Assembly (NCBI RefSeq): GCF_000423925.1
Contig: NZ_AUIX01000017.1
Location: forward strand, 62,001-126,000
Source: Butyrivibrio sp. VCD2006
Lineage (GTDB): Bacteria; Bacillota; Clostridia; Lachnospirales; Lachnospiraceae
DNA: 64,000 nucleotides
Reading direction: 5' to 3'
The notes under the pieces are model-generated. The model saw nothing but the letters and a program-made list of their open reading frames with translations, made no database searches and was not told where the DNA came from. A program made the position numbers and the translations under genes. Positions 36,144-45,289 of the stretch are shown here, in pieces. Numbering within the stretch: the first letter of the stretch is position 1; every line of letters begins with the position of its first letter.

Positions 36144-36644
36144 GGTATCCTCGAAAATTATGAAACCAATATTTGACAAACAGATATTGGCAACAAATGT
36201 GCAATAATTGCTAAAAGCAATCCTTCAATTTGAAACTTTAGCATATATTGCTAAGACTATCAAACGGAAAATGCAGTGTTTTAGCAACTTTGTGAAATGC
36301 ATACAAGTTTAATTATCAAATTTTGTAGCTAAAAACGCAATAATTGAGGATTAGATAGCAACAAAGTGGAAGAAATTTTTGCCGAAGTACTATATTCATA
36401 TGTTGCGATTATGAACGAAATATGTTCCTTCTATAAACTAAATATAAACAACTGATGCTTCTTTGAAAATGATATTGTATAATATTAACAAAAACGGGAA
36501 TCCTTTTTTGGAAACTATAAAGCAATAAGCGCACATGGAAAAGCAAAATGTGATAAGCACGATACCGCACAAAAGGCTAAGCTATAGTAACAGCACAGCT
36601 TATAAGACTTTTAGCAAATTTTGAGAAGCAGAAAGGAATATTTC
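36144..36644. promoter_or_regulatory. Divergent region between araC-type and xylanase genes with TAGCAA boxes
   Basis: About 500 bases without a gene. TTGCTA or its complement TAGCAA occurs at 36208, 36248, 36282, 36356 and 36612, several with extensions such as TAGCAACTTTGTG and TAGCAACAAAGTGG. These are likely AraC-type half-sites. AGAAAGGA precedes the xylanase start. Confidence 0.6.
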
Positions 36645-38189
36645 ATGAAGAAATATGATCTTATAAAGCGCCGGAGGATTGGCGCGGCGGTATTGCTGGC
36701 TACAGCGGCGATAATCGGCGCAGGATGCGGACAATCCTCTGTGGGAGGCAATACTGCGACGAGCAATAATGATCAAATAACCGCAACATCTGATGATTCA
36801 AATACAAATAATGAAGAAAAAGATGAATCGGTGAATGATTCTGCTGAAAATGCTTCAAATATGCAAGAAGATGTTGCTGAGGAAGCAGATAATATAGAGG
36901 TTGCCGAAGAGACAGAAACGGATAGCACAGAAGCAGATACTGATGGTACCGAAGAGAGCGCAGAGGACAGCGAAGAAGAACTTCCTTCATTAAAGGATAG
37001 TGTTGAGAAGAAAATGGGTTGCCGATTCGGATGCGCAATAACGGGCCAGGAACCATGGGACATTGAAAACTGGAATATAGTAACAAAACACTTTAACTGC
37101 GTAACACTTGGTAATGAGTTAAAACCGGATTCACTTTTCGGATACAGTAATGCCAAGTGCCCCGGAACAGAAGATGTGGAGCTTAACGGCGAGACGATAA
37201 CGGTTCCGGTTTTGAGTTTTAAGAATCCTGAGAAAATCCTTGATAAGATTCTTAAATGGAATGAAACACATCCTGATCAGTCACTTCAGGTAAGAGGACA
37301 TGTTTTACTGTGGCATTCACAGACGCCCGAGTGGTTCTTCCATGAAGACTATGATAAAGAGAAGCCTTACGTAACGGCTGAGGTGATGGATAAGCGTCAG
37401 GAATGGTACATAAAAACAGTACTTGAACATTTCGTAGGTGATGACAGTCCATATAAAGATCTGTTTTATGGATGGGATGTTGTAAATGAAGCAATATCCG
37501 ATTCGACAGGAACCTACAGAACAGATACTGAGAGGCCGGATGAGGATCTCTTACAGGATACTCACGGAGGAAACTCCAGTTGGTGGCATGTATATCAGAA
37601 CGAAAGCTTCATTATTAATGCTTTCAGATATGCAAACAAATATGCACCTGAGTCATTAGAGCTTTACTACAATGACTACAATGAGTGCGATGCCAAGAAG
37701 AGAGGTGGAATCATTGAGCTTCTCAAGGCAGTTAAGGCTGAGGAAGGCGCTCCCGGAGAGGGTACGAGACTTACCGCAATGGGAATGCAGGGACATTACA
37801 GTGTAACCGGTCCTTCCAGCACAGAATTTGAAAACGCTATCAAAGCCTACGGTGAGGTTGTAGAGAACATTCAGATAACAGAATGGGATCTCTCAGCCAG
37901 CGATTCCTACGACAGCTCAGATCCTGCTTCGGTTGAAGAAGAATATGAGAAAAACAGAAAGCAGTACAACTTACTGTACTACGCACTGCAGTCGGCTCAG
38001 AACTCAGGAGCTGCCAAGGTGACGGGAATGACTTTCTGGGGAACAATCGATAAGTACTCATGGCTTCAGTTCCGTTCCAATGTGGGCGGCGGTAATAAAT
38101 CGGGTCAGTCACAATGCCCGTTGTTGTTTGACAGTAAATATGAGCCTAAACCGTGTTTCTGGGTATTTGCAGATACGGACACGGAATAA
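36645..38189 (+). CDS. GH10 endo-1,4-beta-xylanase lipoprotein
   Basis: A protein of 514 residues that cuts the xylan backbone outside the cell. The signal peptide ends in the lipobox GAGC (cysteine near 26). A linker rich in D, E, S and T runs to about residue 120. The GH10 barrel follows with GHVLLWHSQTPEWFF, the acid/base glutamate near 281 in GWDVVNEAISD and the nucleophile near 413 in ITEWDLS. I chose ATG 36645 after AAAGGA. It opens the long xylan operon; the next gene starts 18 bases later. No carbohydrate-binding module is attached. Confidence 0.95.
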   Translation: MKKYDLIKRRRIGAAVLLATAAIIGAGCGQSSVGGNTATSNNDQITATSDDSNTNNEEKDESVNDSAENASNMQEDVAEEADNIEVAEETETDSTEADTDGTEESAEDSEEELPSLKDSVEKKMGCRFGCAITGQEPWDIENWNIVTKHFNCVTLGNELKPDSLFGYSNAKCPGTEDVELNGETITVPVLSFKNPEKILDKILKWNETHPDQSLQVRGHVLLWHSQTPEWFFHEDYDKEKPYVTAEVMDKRQEWYIKTVLEHFVGDDSPYKDLFYGWDVVNEAISDSTGTYRTDTERPDEDLLQDTHGGNSSWWHVYQNESFIINAFRYANKYAPESLELYYNDYNECDAKKRGGIIELLKAVKAEEGAPGEGTRLTAMGMQGHYSVTGPSSTEFENAIKAYGEVVENIQITEWDLSASDSYDSSDPASVEEEYEKNRKQYNLLYYALQSAQNSGAAKVTGMTFWGTIDKYSWLQFRSNVGGGNKSGQSQCPLLFDSKYEPKPCFWVFADTDTE

Positions 38190-38207
38190 AAGAGTTTGGT
38201 GGATAAC

Positions 38208-41153
38208 ATGAAAAAGACTTCCAGAACAATTTTAATAACAGTCGGCGTTATAGCAGCCCTTGTAGTTGTGTGCGTGCTGATGTCGATGAGAGGTATTGAA
38301 ACCTTCCATTATAAATATGAAGGAGCAGATCTCACGAGAGATGTTGAGGGAATGGAGAGAACAGGTACTTATACGAACTACCTGCTCGACCATGAAAATG
38401 CAGACAGACCTAGCGAGTCAATAGAGGTAGACATCTTTGATAACCAGAGCGAGGGCGATGTTCACGAAGAACAGAATCCCGAGGGTGATGTAGACCAGGC
38501 TCTTTACACAGGAGCAGATTCAAAGGTGACTTGGAAAGTCAATGTTCCTAAAGCAGGTCTTTACAACATTTACGTTAATTACTTCCTTCCCGAGTCCAGA
38601 GGAGTTGTTGCAGAAAGGTCCGTACTAATAAATGGGCAGGAACCTTTCGAGGATGCAAAGAACATCACCTTTACAAGAATCTGGACAGACGGCGGAGAAG
38701 TTAAGGTAGATAACCAGGGCAATCAGATAAGACCCACACAGGTTGAGGTATTTGATTGGCAGAGTGCTTACTTCAGAGATGATATGGGATTTGTTACAGA
38801 ACCCTATCAGTTCTTCTTTGAACAGGGTGAGAATGAACTTACACTCCAGGCAGTAAACGAGCCAATGATCATCTCAGAACTTGTTGTAAAAGCCATTGAG
38901 AATCAGAAGACATATGCTGAATACGCAGCAGAGGTTGCCGGAAAAGATGGTTCAGATACAGCAAAGAGCTATATTCAGGAGATCCAGGGTGAGGATTCAA
39001 CCTTAAGATCAGAATCTTCATTATATGCAAAATATGACAGAGCTTCACCGACAACAGTTCCTAACAGTGTAACAACAACAGTTCTTAACTATGTAGGTGG
39101 TGACAGCTGGAGAAGTTCAGGTCAGTGGATCGAGTGGGATTTTGAAGTTCCTGAAGATGGTTTATACAACCTTATGATCAAGGGACGTCAGAACTACTCG
39201 AGAGGTATCGTTTCAAGTAGAAAGGTACTTATCGATGGAGAGGTTCCTTTTAAAGAACTTAATGCAGTAGCTTTTCCTTTTGAAAACGATTGGAACTGCC
39301 TTGAGCTCGCTGATGAAAGCGGAACACCTTATGACATTTACCTCGCCAAGGGTAAGCACACCATCAGATTGGAAGCTACTCTTGGAGGAGTTGGTAGCAT
39401 CCTTGAGGAACTTGAGGATTCAACCTTCAGACTTAATCAGATTTACAGAAGAATCCTGGTTTACACAGGTACAAACCCGGATATTTACAGAGACTATCAT
39501 ATAGAAAAAACCTATCCTGAGATTATGGAAGCTATGGAGCTTGAGTCAAAGCGTCTTTACAAGATAGTAGACGACATGACAGAGTTCACCGGTCAGAAAG
39601 CAGACCAGATCGCTTCTGCTCAGACAGTAGCACAGCAGCTTGAAAGATTCTGTGAGAAACCTCAGAAGATAACAACTGAGTTCGTATCATTTAAAGATAA
39701 CATCACAGCGCTTGGTACAGCTTCACTTAATATGAGTGATACAAAGCTCGATGTGGACTACCTTGTAGTATCAGGCAAAGGCGTAACACCTAAGAAGGAC
39801 AAGGCCAACTTTTTCTCAAAGGCCGGACATGAGATCGCTTCATTTGTTGCTTCCTTCTTTGTAGATTACAACTCAGTCGGTGATGTTTACGATGCTAAGG
39901 GATCAGACAAAGTAGTTAAGGTATGGATCCTCACAGGTCGTGATCAGGGTACAATCCTTAAGTCCATGGTTGATGATACATTCACACCTCAGACAGGAGT
40001 TAAGGTTAACGTAGAAATTGTTGCTCCCGACGCACTTCTTAATGCAGTACTTGCGGGAAGAGGACCTAACGTAGTTCTTTCAGTCGGAGCAGACCAGCCT
40101 GTAAACTATGCGCTCCGTGGCGCGGCTGAGGATATCACTCAGTTCGAGGGTTGGGAAGATGTAATGGCTCACTACTCAGAGAGTTCATACGAGCAGTACC
40201 GTCTCGACGGACACATTTACGGTGTACCTGAGACACAGACCTTCAACGTAATGTTCTATAGAAAAGACGTACTTGAAGAGCTTGGACTTGAGCCTCCGCA
40301 GACATGGCAGGAACTTATTGAGATGATGCCCACAATTCAGGGTCACAACCTCTCAGTCGGAATTCCTACCGCAGCAGGTAACAGTTCAACAGCAACAGCA
40401 TCAACAGCAATCATGTCTAACCAGCCTGACCTTGCGATGTACTTCTCACTTCTTTACCAGAACGGTGGAGATATGTACAACGAAGCAGGTACCAAGACAA
40501 CAGTTAATACAGAGGCTGGTGTTAAGGCATTCGATGAGTATGTAAGATACTTCAATGACTACGGTCTGCCGGTTATTTATGACTTTGTCAGCCGATTCAG
40601 ATCAGGAGAAATGCCGATTGGCGTATCACCGTACTCAACATACAACACACTAATGGTATCAGCACCTGAGATCAGAGGCCTTTGGGACTTCACACTGATC
40701 CCCGGAACAGAGAAAGCCGATGGCACAATCGATCGTTCCGACTTCATCACAGGTAGTGCGACCATGATGATCAGAGAAGAAGATGAAGAACTTCGAAATC
40801 TGTCATGGGAGTTCATGAAGTGGTGGGCAGAGCCTGATACACAGGTAAGATTTGGTAGAGAGATCGAAGCACTTCTTGGTTCATCTGCAAGATATGCAAC
40901 AGCTAACAGAGATGCATTCAAGAACCTGTCCTGGAGTGCTGAAGATATAAAAGTACTTGATGAACAGTGGGATCAGACAGTTGGTATCAGAGAGGTTCCC
41001 GGCGGATACTTCACCGGACGTCACATTGCCAACGCAATACGTAAGGTAATTAACGAAAAGGTTGATTCCCGAGAAGCAATTATCGATTACTCGATCTTTA
41101 TCGATGAAGAAATCGTGAAGAAGAGGAAAGAGTTTGGAATGCCAATAGAATAA
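38208..41153 (+). CDS. Membrane-anchored sugar-binding protein with two N-terminal carbohydrate-binding-like domains
   Basis: A protein of 981 residues, about twice a normal binding protein. A membrane helix (residues about 5-25) without lipobox cysteine anchors it. Two related beta-sandwich domains follow: residues about 50-230 and 260-420. They share SRGVVAERSVLINGQ (near 130) and SRGIVSSRKVLIDGE (near 331), each preceded by GLYN. A helical linker follows, and the CUT1 binding domain spans about 565-981 (VVKVWILTGRDQGTILKSMV). The sandwich domains recall CBM6/35-type modules; binding is inferred. I chose ATG 38208 after GGTGG. Two permease genes follow, so it should feed them. Confidence 0.85.
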   Translation: MKKTSRTILITVGVIAALVVVCVLMSMRGIETFHYKYEGADLTRDVEGMERTGTYTNYLLDHENADRPSESIEVDIFDNQSEGDVHEEQNPEGDVDQALYTGADSKVTWKVNVPKAGLYNIYVNYFLPESRGVVAERSVLINGQEPFEDAKNITFTRIWTDGGEVKVDNQGNQIRPTQVEVFDWQSAYFRDDMGFVTEPYQFFFEQGENELTLQAVNEPMIISELVVKAIENQKTYAEYAAEVAGKDGSDTAKSYIQEIQGEDSTLRSESSLYAKYDRASPTTVPNSVTTTVLNYVGGDSWRSSGQWIEWDFEVPEDGLYNLMIKGRQNYSRGIVSSRKVLIDGEVPFKELNAVAFPFENDWNCLELADESGTPYDIYLAKGKHTIRLEATLGGVGSILEELEDSTFRLNQIYRRILVYTGTNPDIYRDYHIEKTYPEIMEAMELESKRLYKIVDDMTEFTGQKADQIASAQTVAQQLERFCEKPQKITTEFVSFKDNITALGTASLNMSDTKLDVDYLVVSGKGVTPKKDKANFFSKAGHEIASFVASFFVDYNSVGDVYDAKGSDKVVKVWILTGRDQGTILKSMVDDTFTPQTGVKVNVEIVAPDALLNAVLAGRGPNVVLSVGADQPVNYALRGAAEDITQFEGWEDVMAHYSESSYEQYRLDGHIYGVPETQTFNVMFYRKDVLEELGLEPPQTWQELIEMMPTIQGHNLSVGIPTAAGNSSTATASTAIMSNQPDLAMYFSLLYQNGGDMYNEAGTKTTVNTEAGVKAFDEYVRYFNDYGLPVIYDFVSRFRSGEMPIGVSPYSTYNTLMVSAPEIRGLWDFTLIPGTEKADGTIDRSDFITGSATMMIREEDEELRNLSWEFMKWWAEPDTQVRFGREIEALLGSSARYATANRDAFKNLSWSAEDIKVLDEQWDQTVGIREVPGGYFTGRHIANAIRKVINEKVDSREAIIDYSIFIDEEIVKKRKEFGMPIE

Positions 41154-41199
41154 CCTATGGCATGAGCACAATATCCCGAGAAATTTTAGGAGAGAAAGA

Positions 41200-42138
41200 A
41201 TGAAAGAGTATCTTCAAAAATATATCACCTTGCGGAAGCACGAAGCAAAGGTGGCATATAAAAAGGCTAAAAATCGAAAAATGTGCTATCTCTTTCTGGC
41301 ACCCTACGCGATTTTGTTTACAATGTTTTATATTTTTCCGGTTTTGGCATCCATATACTTTAGTTTCACATATTACAACGTATTGGAAGCACCGCGATTT
41401 ATCGGTCTGCAGAATTACATCAGCCTGATTCTGCAGGACGACATCTTCCTTATCGGTGTGAAGAACACTCTGCTGATTGCAGTGATTACCGGACCGCTTG
41501 GCTACATAATGTCCTTCCTTTTTGCCTGGCTGATTAATGAATTGCCAAGATGGGTTCGAAGTATAGCAGTCATGGTGTTTTACGCACCGTCAATCGCGGG
41601 AAACTGTTTCGTTATCTTCTCTGTACTGTTCAGAGGTGATGCGTACGGTCACGTAAATGCACTTTTGATGAAGTGGGGAATAATTGATACACCTATCCTC
41701 TGGCTCGTAAATCCTCAGTACATGCTTCCTATATGTATGCTGGTTATCCTGTGGATGAGCCTTGGTTCAGGATTCCTTTCCTTCGTAGCCGGCCTTCAGG
41801 GTGTAGACAGATCTCAGTTCGAAGCCGGTTATATGGATGGTGTAAAGAACCGTTGGCAGGAGCTTTGGTTCATCACACTTCCTAACATGAAGCCCATGTT
41901 GATGTTCGGTGCGGTTATGTCAATAACACAGGCATTCAACGTAGCTGATGTAACAATGCAGCTCTGCGGATTCCCCAGTACGGATTACGCAGCAAGAACA
42001 ATCGTAGCGCACCTTATCGACTACGGTTCACAGAGATATGAAATGGGATATGCATGTGCAATCGCAACAATCCTGTTCTTAATGATGATCTTATGCAACA
42101 AAGCAATTCAAAGTCTCTTGAGGAGAGTGGGAACCTGA
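41200..42138 (+). CDS. CUT1 sugar ABC transporter permease (MalF type), pair 1
   Basis: A membrane protein of 312 residues with six helices and a charged N-terminus of about 30 residues. The coupling motif reads EAGYMDGVKNRWQELWFITLPNMKP, a variant of the EAA loop with EAG. AGGAGAG precedes the ATG. It lies between the anchored binding protein and its partner permease, one base from the latter. Confidence 0.92.
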   Translation: MKEYLQKYITLRKHEAKVAYKKAKNRKMCYLFLAPYAILFTMFYIFPVLASIYFSFTYYNVLEAPRFIGLQNYISLILQDDIFLIGVKNTLLIAVITGPLGYIMSFLFAWLINELPRWVRSIAVMVFYAPSIAGNCFVIFSVLFRGDAYGHVNALLMKWGIIDTPILWLVNPQYMLPICMLVILWMSLGSGFLSFVAGLQGVDRSQFEAGYMDGVKNRWQELWFITLPNMKPMLMFGAVMSITQAFNVADVTMQLCGFPSTDYAARTIVAHLIDYGSQRYEMGYACAIATILFLMMILCNKAIQSLLRRVGT

Positions 42139-42139
42139 C

Positions 42140-43057
42140 ATGAGTAAAGATATTAACAAGAAAAAAATACAAAAAGAAGAGAAGGAACAGGTTTACCGTA
42201 AGAAGCTGATCAAAAAAAGGAAACCTAACAGATCAATTTGGGGTGATTTCTTCCTTTATTTGTTCCTGGTTCTGGTAGCTGTTATCATGGCATTCCCGAT
42301 CGTGTATGCGGTGAGCAGTGCTTTGAAACCTTTGGATGAGCTGTTTAAGTTCCCGCCTACGATTTTCCCGAAGCATCCTACCATGGACAACTTTTCGGAT
42401 CTGTTTGTAACAATGGGTAAATCCTGGGTAACATTCTCAAGATACCTGTTTAACACAGTATTTATCACATTTGTTGGTACATTTGGACATCTGATCATTT
42501 CTTCAATGGCAGCATTCGTACTTGCTAAGTATGAATTCCCCGGAAATCAGACGTTCTTCAAAATAGTAACAGTAGCGATGATGTTCACAGGATATGTTAC
42601 AGCAATCCCGAACTACATCATATTGAACAAACTGGGATGGATTGATACCTACTGGGCAATCATAATACCGGCGTTCGCAGCTCCTATGGGACTCTTCCTT
42701 ATGAAGCAGTTCATGGAAGGTCTTCCGACATCACTTATTGAGGCAGCCAAGATCGATGGTGCCAACGAGTGGAAGGTATTCACAGGAATCGTAATGCCGA
42801 ACGTTAAACCCGCATGGATGACACTTATCATCTTCTCAGTACAGAGGCTTTGGAATGACAGAGCAGCGACCTTTATCTACTCCGAAGAGAAGAAAACCCT
42901 GGTATTTGCACTTCAGCAGATCCAGAGCGGTGGTATCGCAAGAACAGGTCAGGGTGCAGCCGTACTGGTTGTAGTAATGATCGTTCCGATTATCATCTTC
43001 GTATTCTCTCAGAGCCAGATCCTCGAGACAATGGCTAGTTCCGGTCTGAAGGATTGA
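42140..43057 (+). CDS. CUT1 sugar ABC transporter permease (MalG type), pair 1
   Basis: A membrane protein of 305 residues with six helices after a lysine-rich N-terminus (about 30 residues). The EAA motif is EAAKIDGANEWKVFTGIVMPNVKP. It starts one base after the first permease, so the two are co-translated. It forms the channel for the anchored binding protein; no ATPase gene is in the cluster. Confidence 0.92.
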   Translation: MSKDINKKKIQKEEKEQVYRKKLIKKRKPNRSIWGDFFLYLFLVLVAVIMAFPIVYAVSSALKPLDELFKFPPTIFPKHPTMDNFSDLFVTMGKSWVTFSRYLFNTVFITFVGTFGHLIISSMAAFVLAKYEFPGNQTFFKIVTVAMMFTGYVTAIPNYIILNKLGWIDTYWAIIIPAFAAPMGLFLMKQFMEGLPTSLIEAAKIDGANEWKVFTGIVMPNVKPAWMTLIIFSVQRLWNDRAATFIYSEEKKTLVFALQQIQSGGIARTGQGAAVLVVVMIVPIIIFVFSQSQILETMASSGLKD

Positions 43058-43094
43058 TGATTTTAATACCATACCATTTGGAAAGGTGCAAGTT

Positions 43095-44618
43095 ATGCAG
43101 ACTATGAAAAAAATCGTAAAAGGGGCCGCAGCTGTTATTGCCGGTGTGATGATGCTTACAGCAACTCCTTTAACGGCATATGCAGGTGAATATGGATACA
43201 CCTACAACTATGACTGGTGGGGAGATGTTCAGGAAAGTCCTGATTTCTACTCAGTATGTAAGGTGTTCACAGGAAGTGATCTCGGCCTTGAGACAAACTT
43301 AAAAAGTCCTGACGGAATATTTGCTGATGGCGATAAGTTATACCTCTGCGACAGCGGAAATAACAGAATTATCGAACTTCACAGATCAGCCGCAGAGAAG
43401 CTTGAGGTTGTAAGAATAATTGATTCATTTACGGGAGATACAGATGTAACAACATTCTCAAATCCCACAGATGTATCTGTTGCTGAGAACGGCGACTTCT
43501 ATATTGCAGATCAGGGCAATGCCAGAGTATTAAAACTCGACAAGGATCTGAACTACATAATGGAGTTCACAAAGCCTGACGACAACACACTTGATCCCAG
43601 CCTTGTATTCCAGCCTAAGAAGCTTGCAATTGATACCGCAGGTCGTGTGTACTGCATAGCTACAGGAATCAACAAAGGTCTTATCAAGTATGAGGCTGAT
43701 GGAACCTTCTCAGGATTTGTAGGAGCTACCAAGGTTCAGTTTAACTGGACAGACTATATTTGGAAGAAGTTCGCTTCACAGGCACAGAGAGCCAAGATGG
43801 AATCCTTCGTTCCTACTGAGTATGAAAACATCTTCATGGATTATGAAGGCTTCATATATGCAACAATGGCTCTTAATGAGGACAAGGCAAGTAAGACAGA
43901 CAGTGCTGTAAGAAAGCTTAACCTCCTTGGAAACGACATCATCGTTAGTAACGGTGAATGGGGACTTAACGGTGACCTTTACTGGGGATCCGGCGGTGGA
44001 TATGAAGGACCTTCAATCTTCACTGACGTAACAGTTATGGATAATGACATTTACGTATGTCTCGACAGAAACCGTGGAAGATGCTTCGCATATGACGATC
44101 AGGGTAACATCGTATTCTGCTTCGGTGGAAACGGTAACATGAACGGATATTTCAGAAGACCCACAGCAATCGACTCCATAGGTCATGACCTTTATGTAGT
44201 AGATGCTTTAGACAACTCAATTACTGTATTTGTTCCTACAGATTTTGGTAAACAGGTTTACAACGCAGTAGAGCAGTTTGATCTTGGTGAATATGAAAAG
44301 TCCGGTCAATCCTGGGAAAACGTAATGAAGGAGAACGGTAACTACGATCTCGCATATATCGGAATCGGAAGAGCACTTCTTCGTCAGAAGCAATATAAAG
44401 AAGCAATGAAGTACTTTGAGCTTAAGTACGATGATGAGAACTACTCAAAGGCATATAAGCAGTACCGTAAGATATGGGTTGAAGATCATATTGTAATAAT
44501 CGTTTTGGTTATCCTGGCACTTTTCGTTGTGCCCATGGTAATCGGTAAGACCAAGAAGATTAAGCATGAGATTGACACTGCAGATATTTTCATGAATGTA
44601 CAGGACGGAGAAAAATAA
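43095..44618 (+). CDS. Exported NHL-repeat and TPR-like protein with C-terminal membrane anchor
   Basis: A protein of 507 residues. A signal peptide ends near residue 30 (TPLTAYAG). Residues about 50-380 are NHL-type beta-propeller blades (SPDGIFADGDKLYLCDSGNNRI, NPTDVSVAENGDFYIADQGNARV, RPTAIDSIGHDLYVVDALDNSI). Residues about 385-455 are TPR-like helices (YIGIGRALLRQKQYKEAMKY). A membrane helix at about 466-485 leaves a short cytoplasmic tail. It would sit on the outer face and may sense or hold a ligand or partner protein. It overlaps the next gene by one base. I chose ATG 43095 after AAAGG. The exact role is unknown. Confidence 0.8.
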   Translation: MQTMKKIVKGAAAVIAGVMMLTATPLTAYAGEYGYTYNYDWWGDVQESPDFYSVCKVFTGSDLGLETNLKSPDGIFADGDKLYLCDSGNNRIIELHRSAAEKLEVVRIIDSFTGDTDVTTFSNPTDVSVAENGDFYIADQGNARVLKLDKDLNYIMEFTKPDDNTLDPSLVFQPKKLAIDTAGRVYCIATGINKGLIKYEADGTFSGFVGATKVQFNWTDYIWKKFASQAQRAKMESFVPTEYENIFMDYEGFIYATMALNEDKASKTDSAVRKLNLLGNDIIVSNGEWGLNGDLYWGSGGGYEGPSIFTDVTVMDNDIYVCLDRNRGRCFAYDDQGNIVFCFGGNGNMNGYFRRPTAIDSIGHDLYVVDALDNSITVFVPTDFGKQVYNAVEQFDLGEYEKSGQSWENVMKENGNYDLAYIGIGRALLRQKQYKEAMKYFELKYDDENYSKAYKQYRKIWVEDHIVIIVLVILALFVVPMVIGKTKKIKHEIDTADIFMNVQDGEK

Positions 44619-45268
44619 TGGCAGCTATCGCAAAAGATAAATATGATCGATATATTGACTCGCTGAAGTTCGCTTTATACTGTATCTCTCATCCGCTTGA
44701 CGGATTCTGGGATCTTACACATGAAAAGAGAGGAACTTACGCAGCAGCAAACACAATACTGTTTTTAACGATACTAATAAGAATACTAAAGCTGAGATAC
44801 ACAAGTTTCATTTTTGTACAAGTATACTGGGAAGATCTTAATATCTTCCTGTATATAGCAAGTATCCTGTTTCCGCTTTCACTTTGGGTAGTCGGAAACT
44901 GGGGACTCACAACATTGTTTGATGGTAAGGGACGACTTGGACAGGTTTATATGGCAACATGCTACGCGCTTACACCATATCCGCTTATCCAGTTCCCGCT
45001 GATGATATTCAGTAACTTCGTAACTGTAGATGAAGCAGAGTTTTACGCCATGGTAAGTGCTATTTCACTTGTATGGGCAGCGCTTCTTGTTATAGCTGCG
45101 ATGGGACAGATACACGAGTATTCAGCCGGAAAGAACTTACTGTTCACAGTAGCAACACTCTTTTCAATGCTGGTAATGATTTTCATACTGATGATCTTCT
45201 TTAGTATGATTTCTCAGGGAGTTTCCTATTTCATATCTCTGGGCAAGGAATTCTTATTCCGACTATAG
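44618..45268 (+). CDS. Yip1-like multi-pass membrane protein
   Basis: A protein of 216 residues with about five predicted membrane helices, first near residues 45-60. The start DSLKFALYCISHPLDGFWDLTHEKRG and the later ATCYALTPYPLIQFPLMIFSN match the Yip1 family of membrane proteins of unknown function in bacteria. It begins at the last base of the previous stop codon and is followed 21 bases later by the DUF5696-type gene. Its constant company suggests it is a membrane partner of the NHL or DUF5696 protein; this is inference. Confidence 0.7.
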   Translation: MAAIAKDKYDRYIDSLKFALYCISHPLDGFWDLTHEKRGTYAAANTILFLTILIRILKLRYTSFIFVQVYWEDLNIFLYIASILFPLSLWVVGNWGLTTLFDGKGRLGQVYMATCYALTPYPLIQFPLMIFSNFVTVDEAEFYAMVSAISLVWAALLVIAAMGQIHEYSAGKNLLFTVATLFSMLVMIFILMIFFSMISQGVSYFISLGKEFLFRL

Positions 45269-45289
45269 GAATTACGGATGGGAGCAGAC

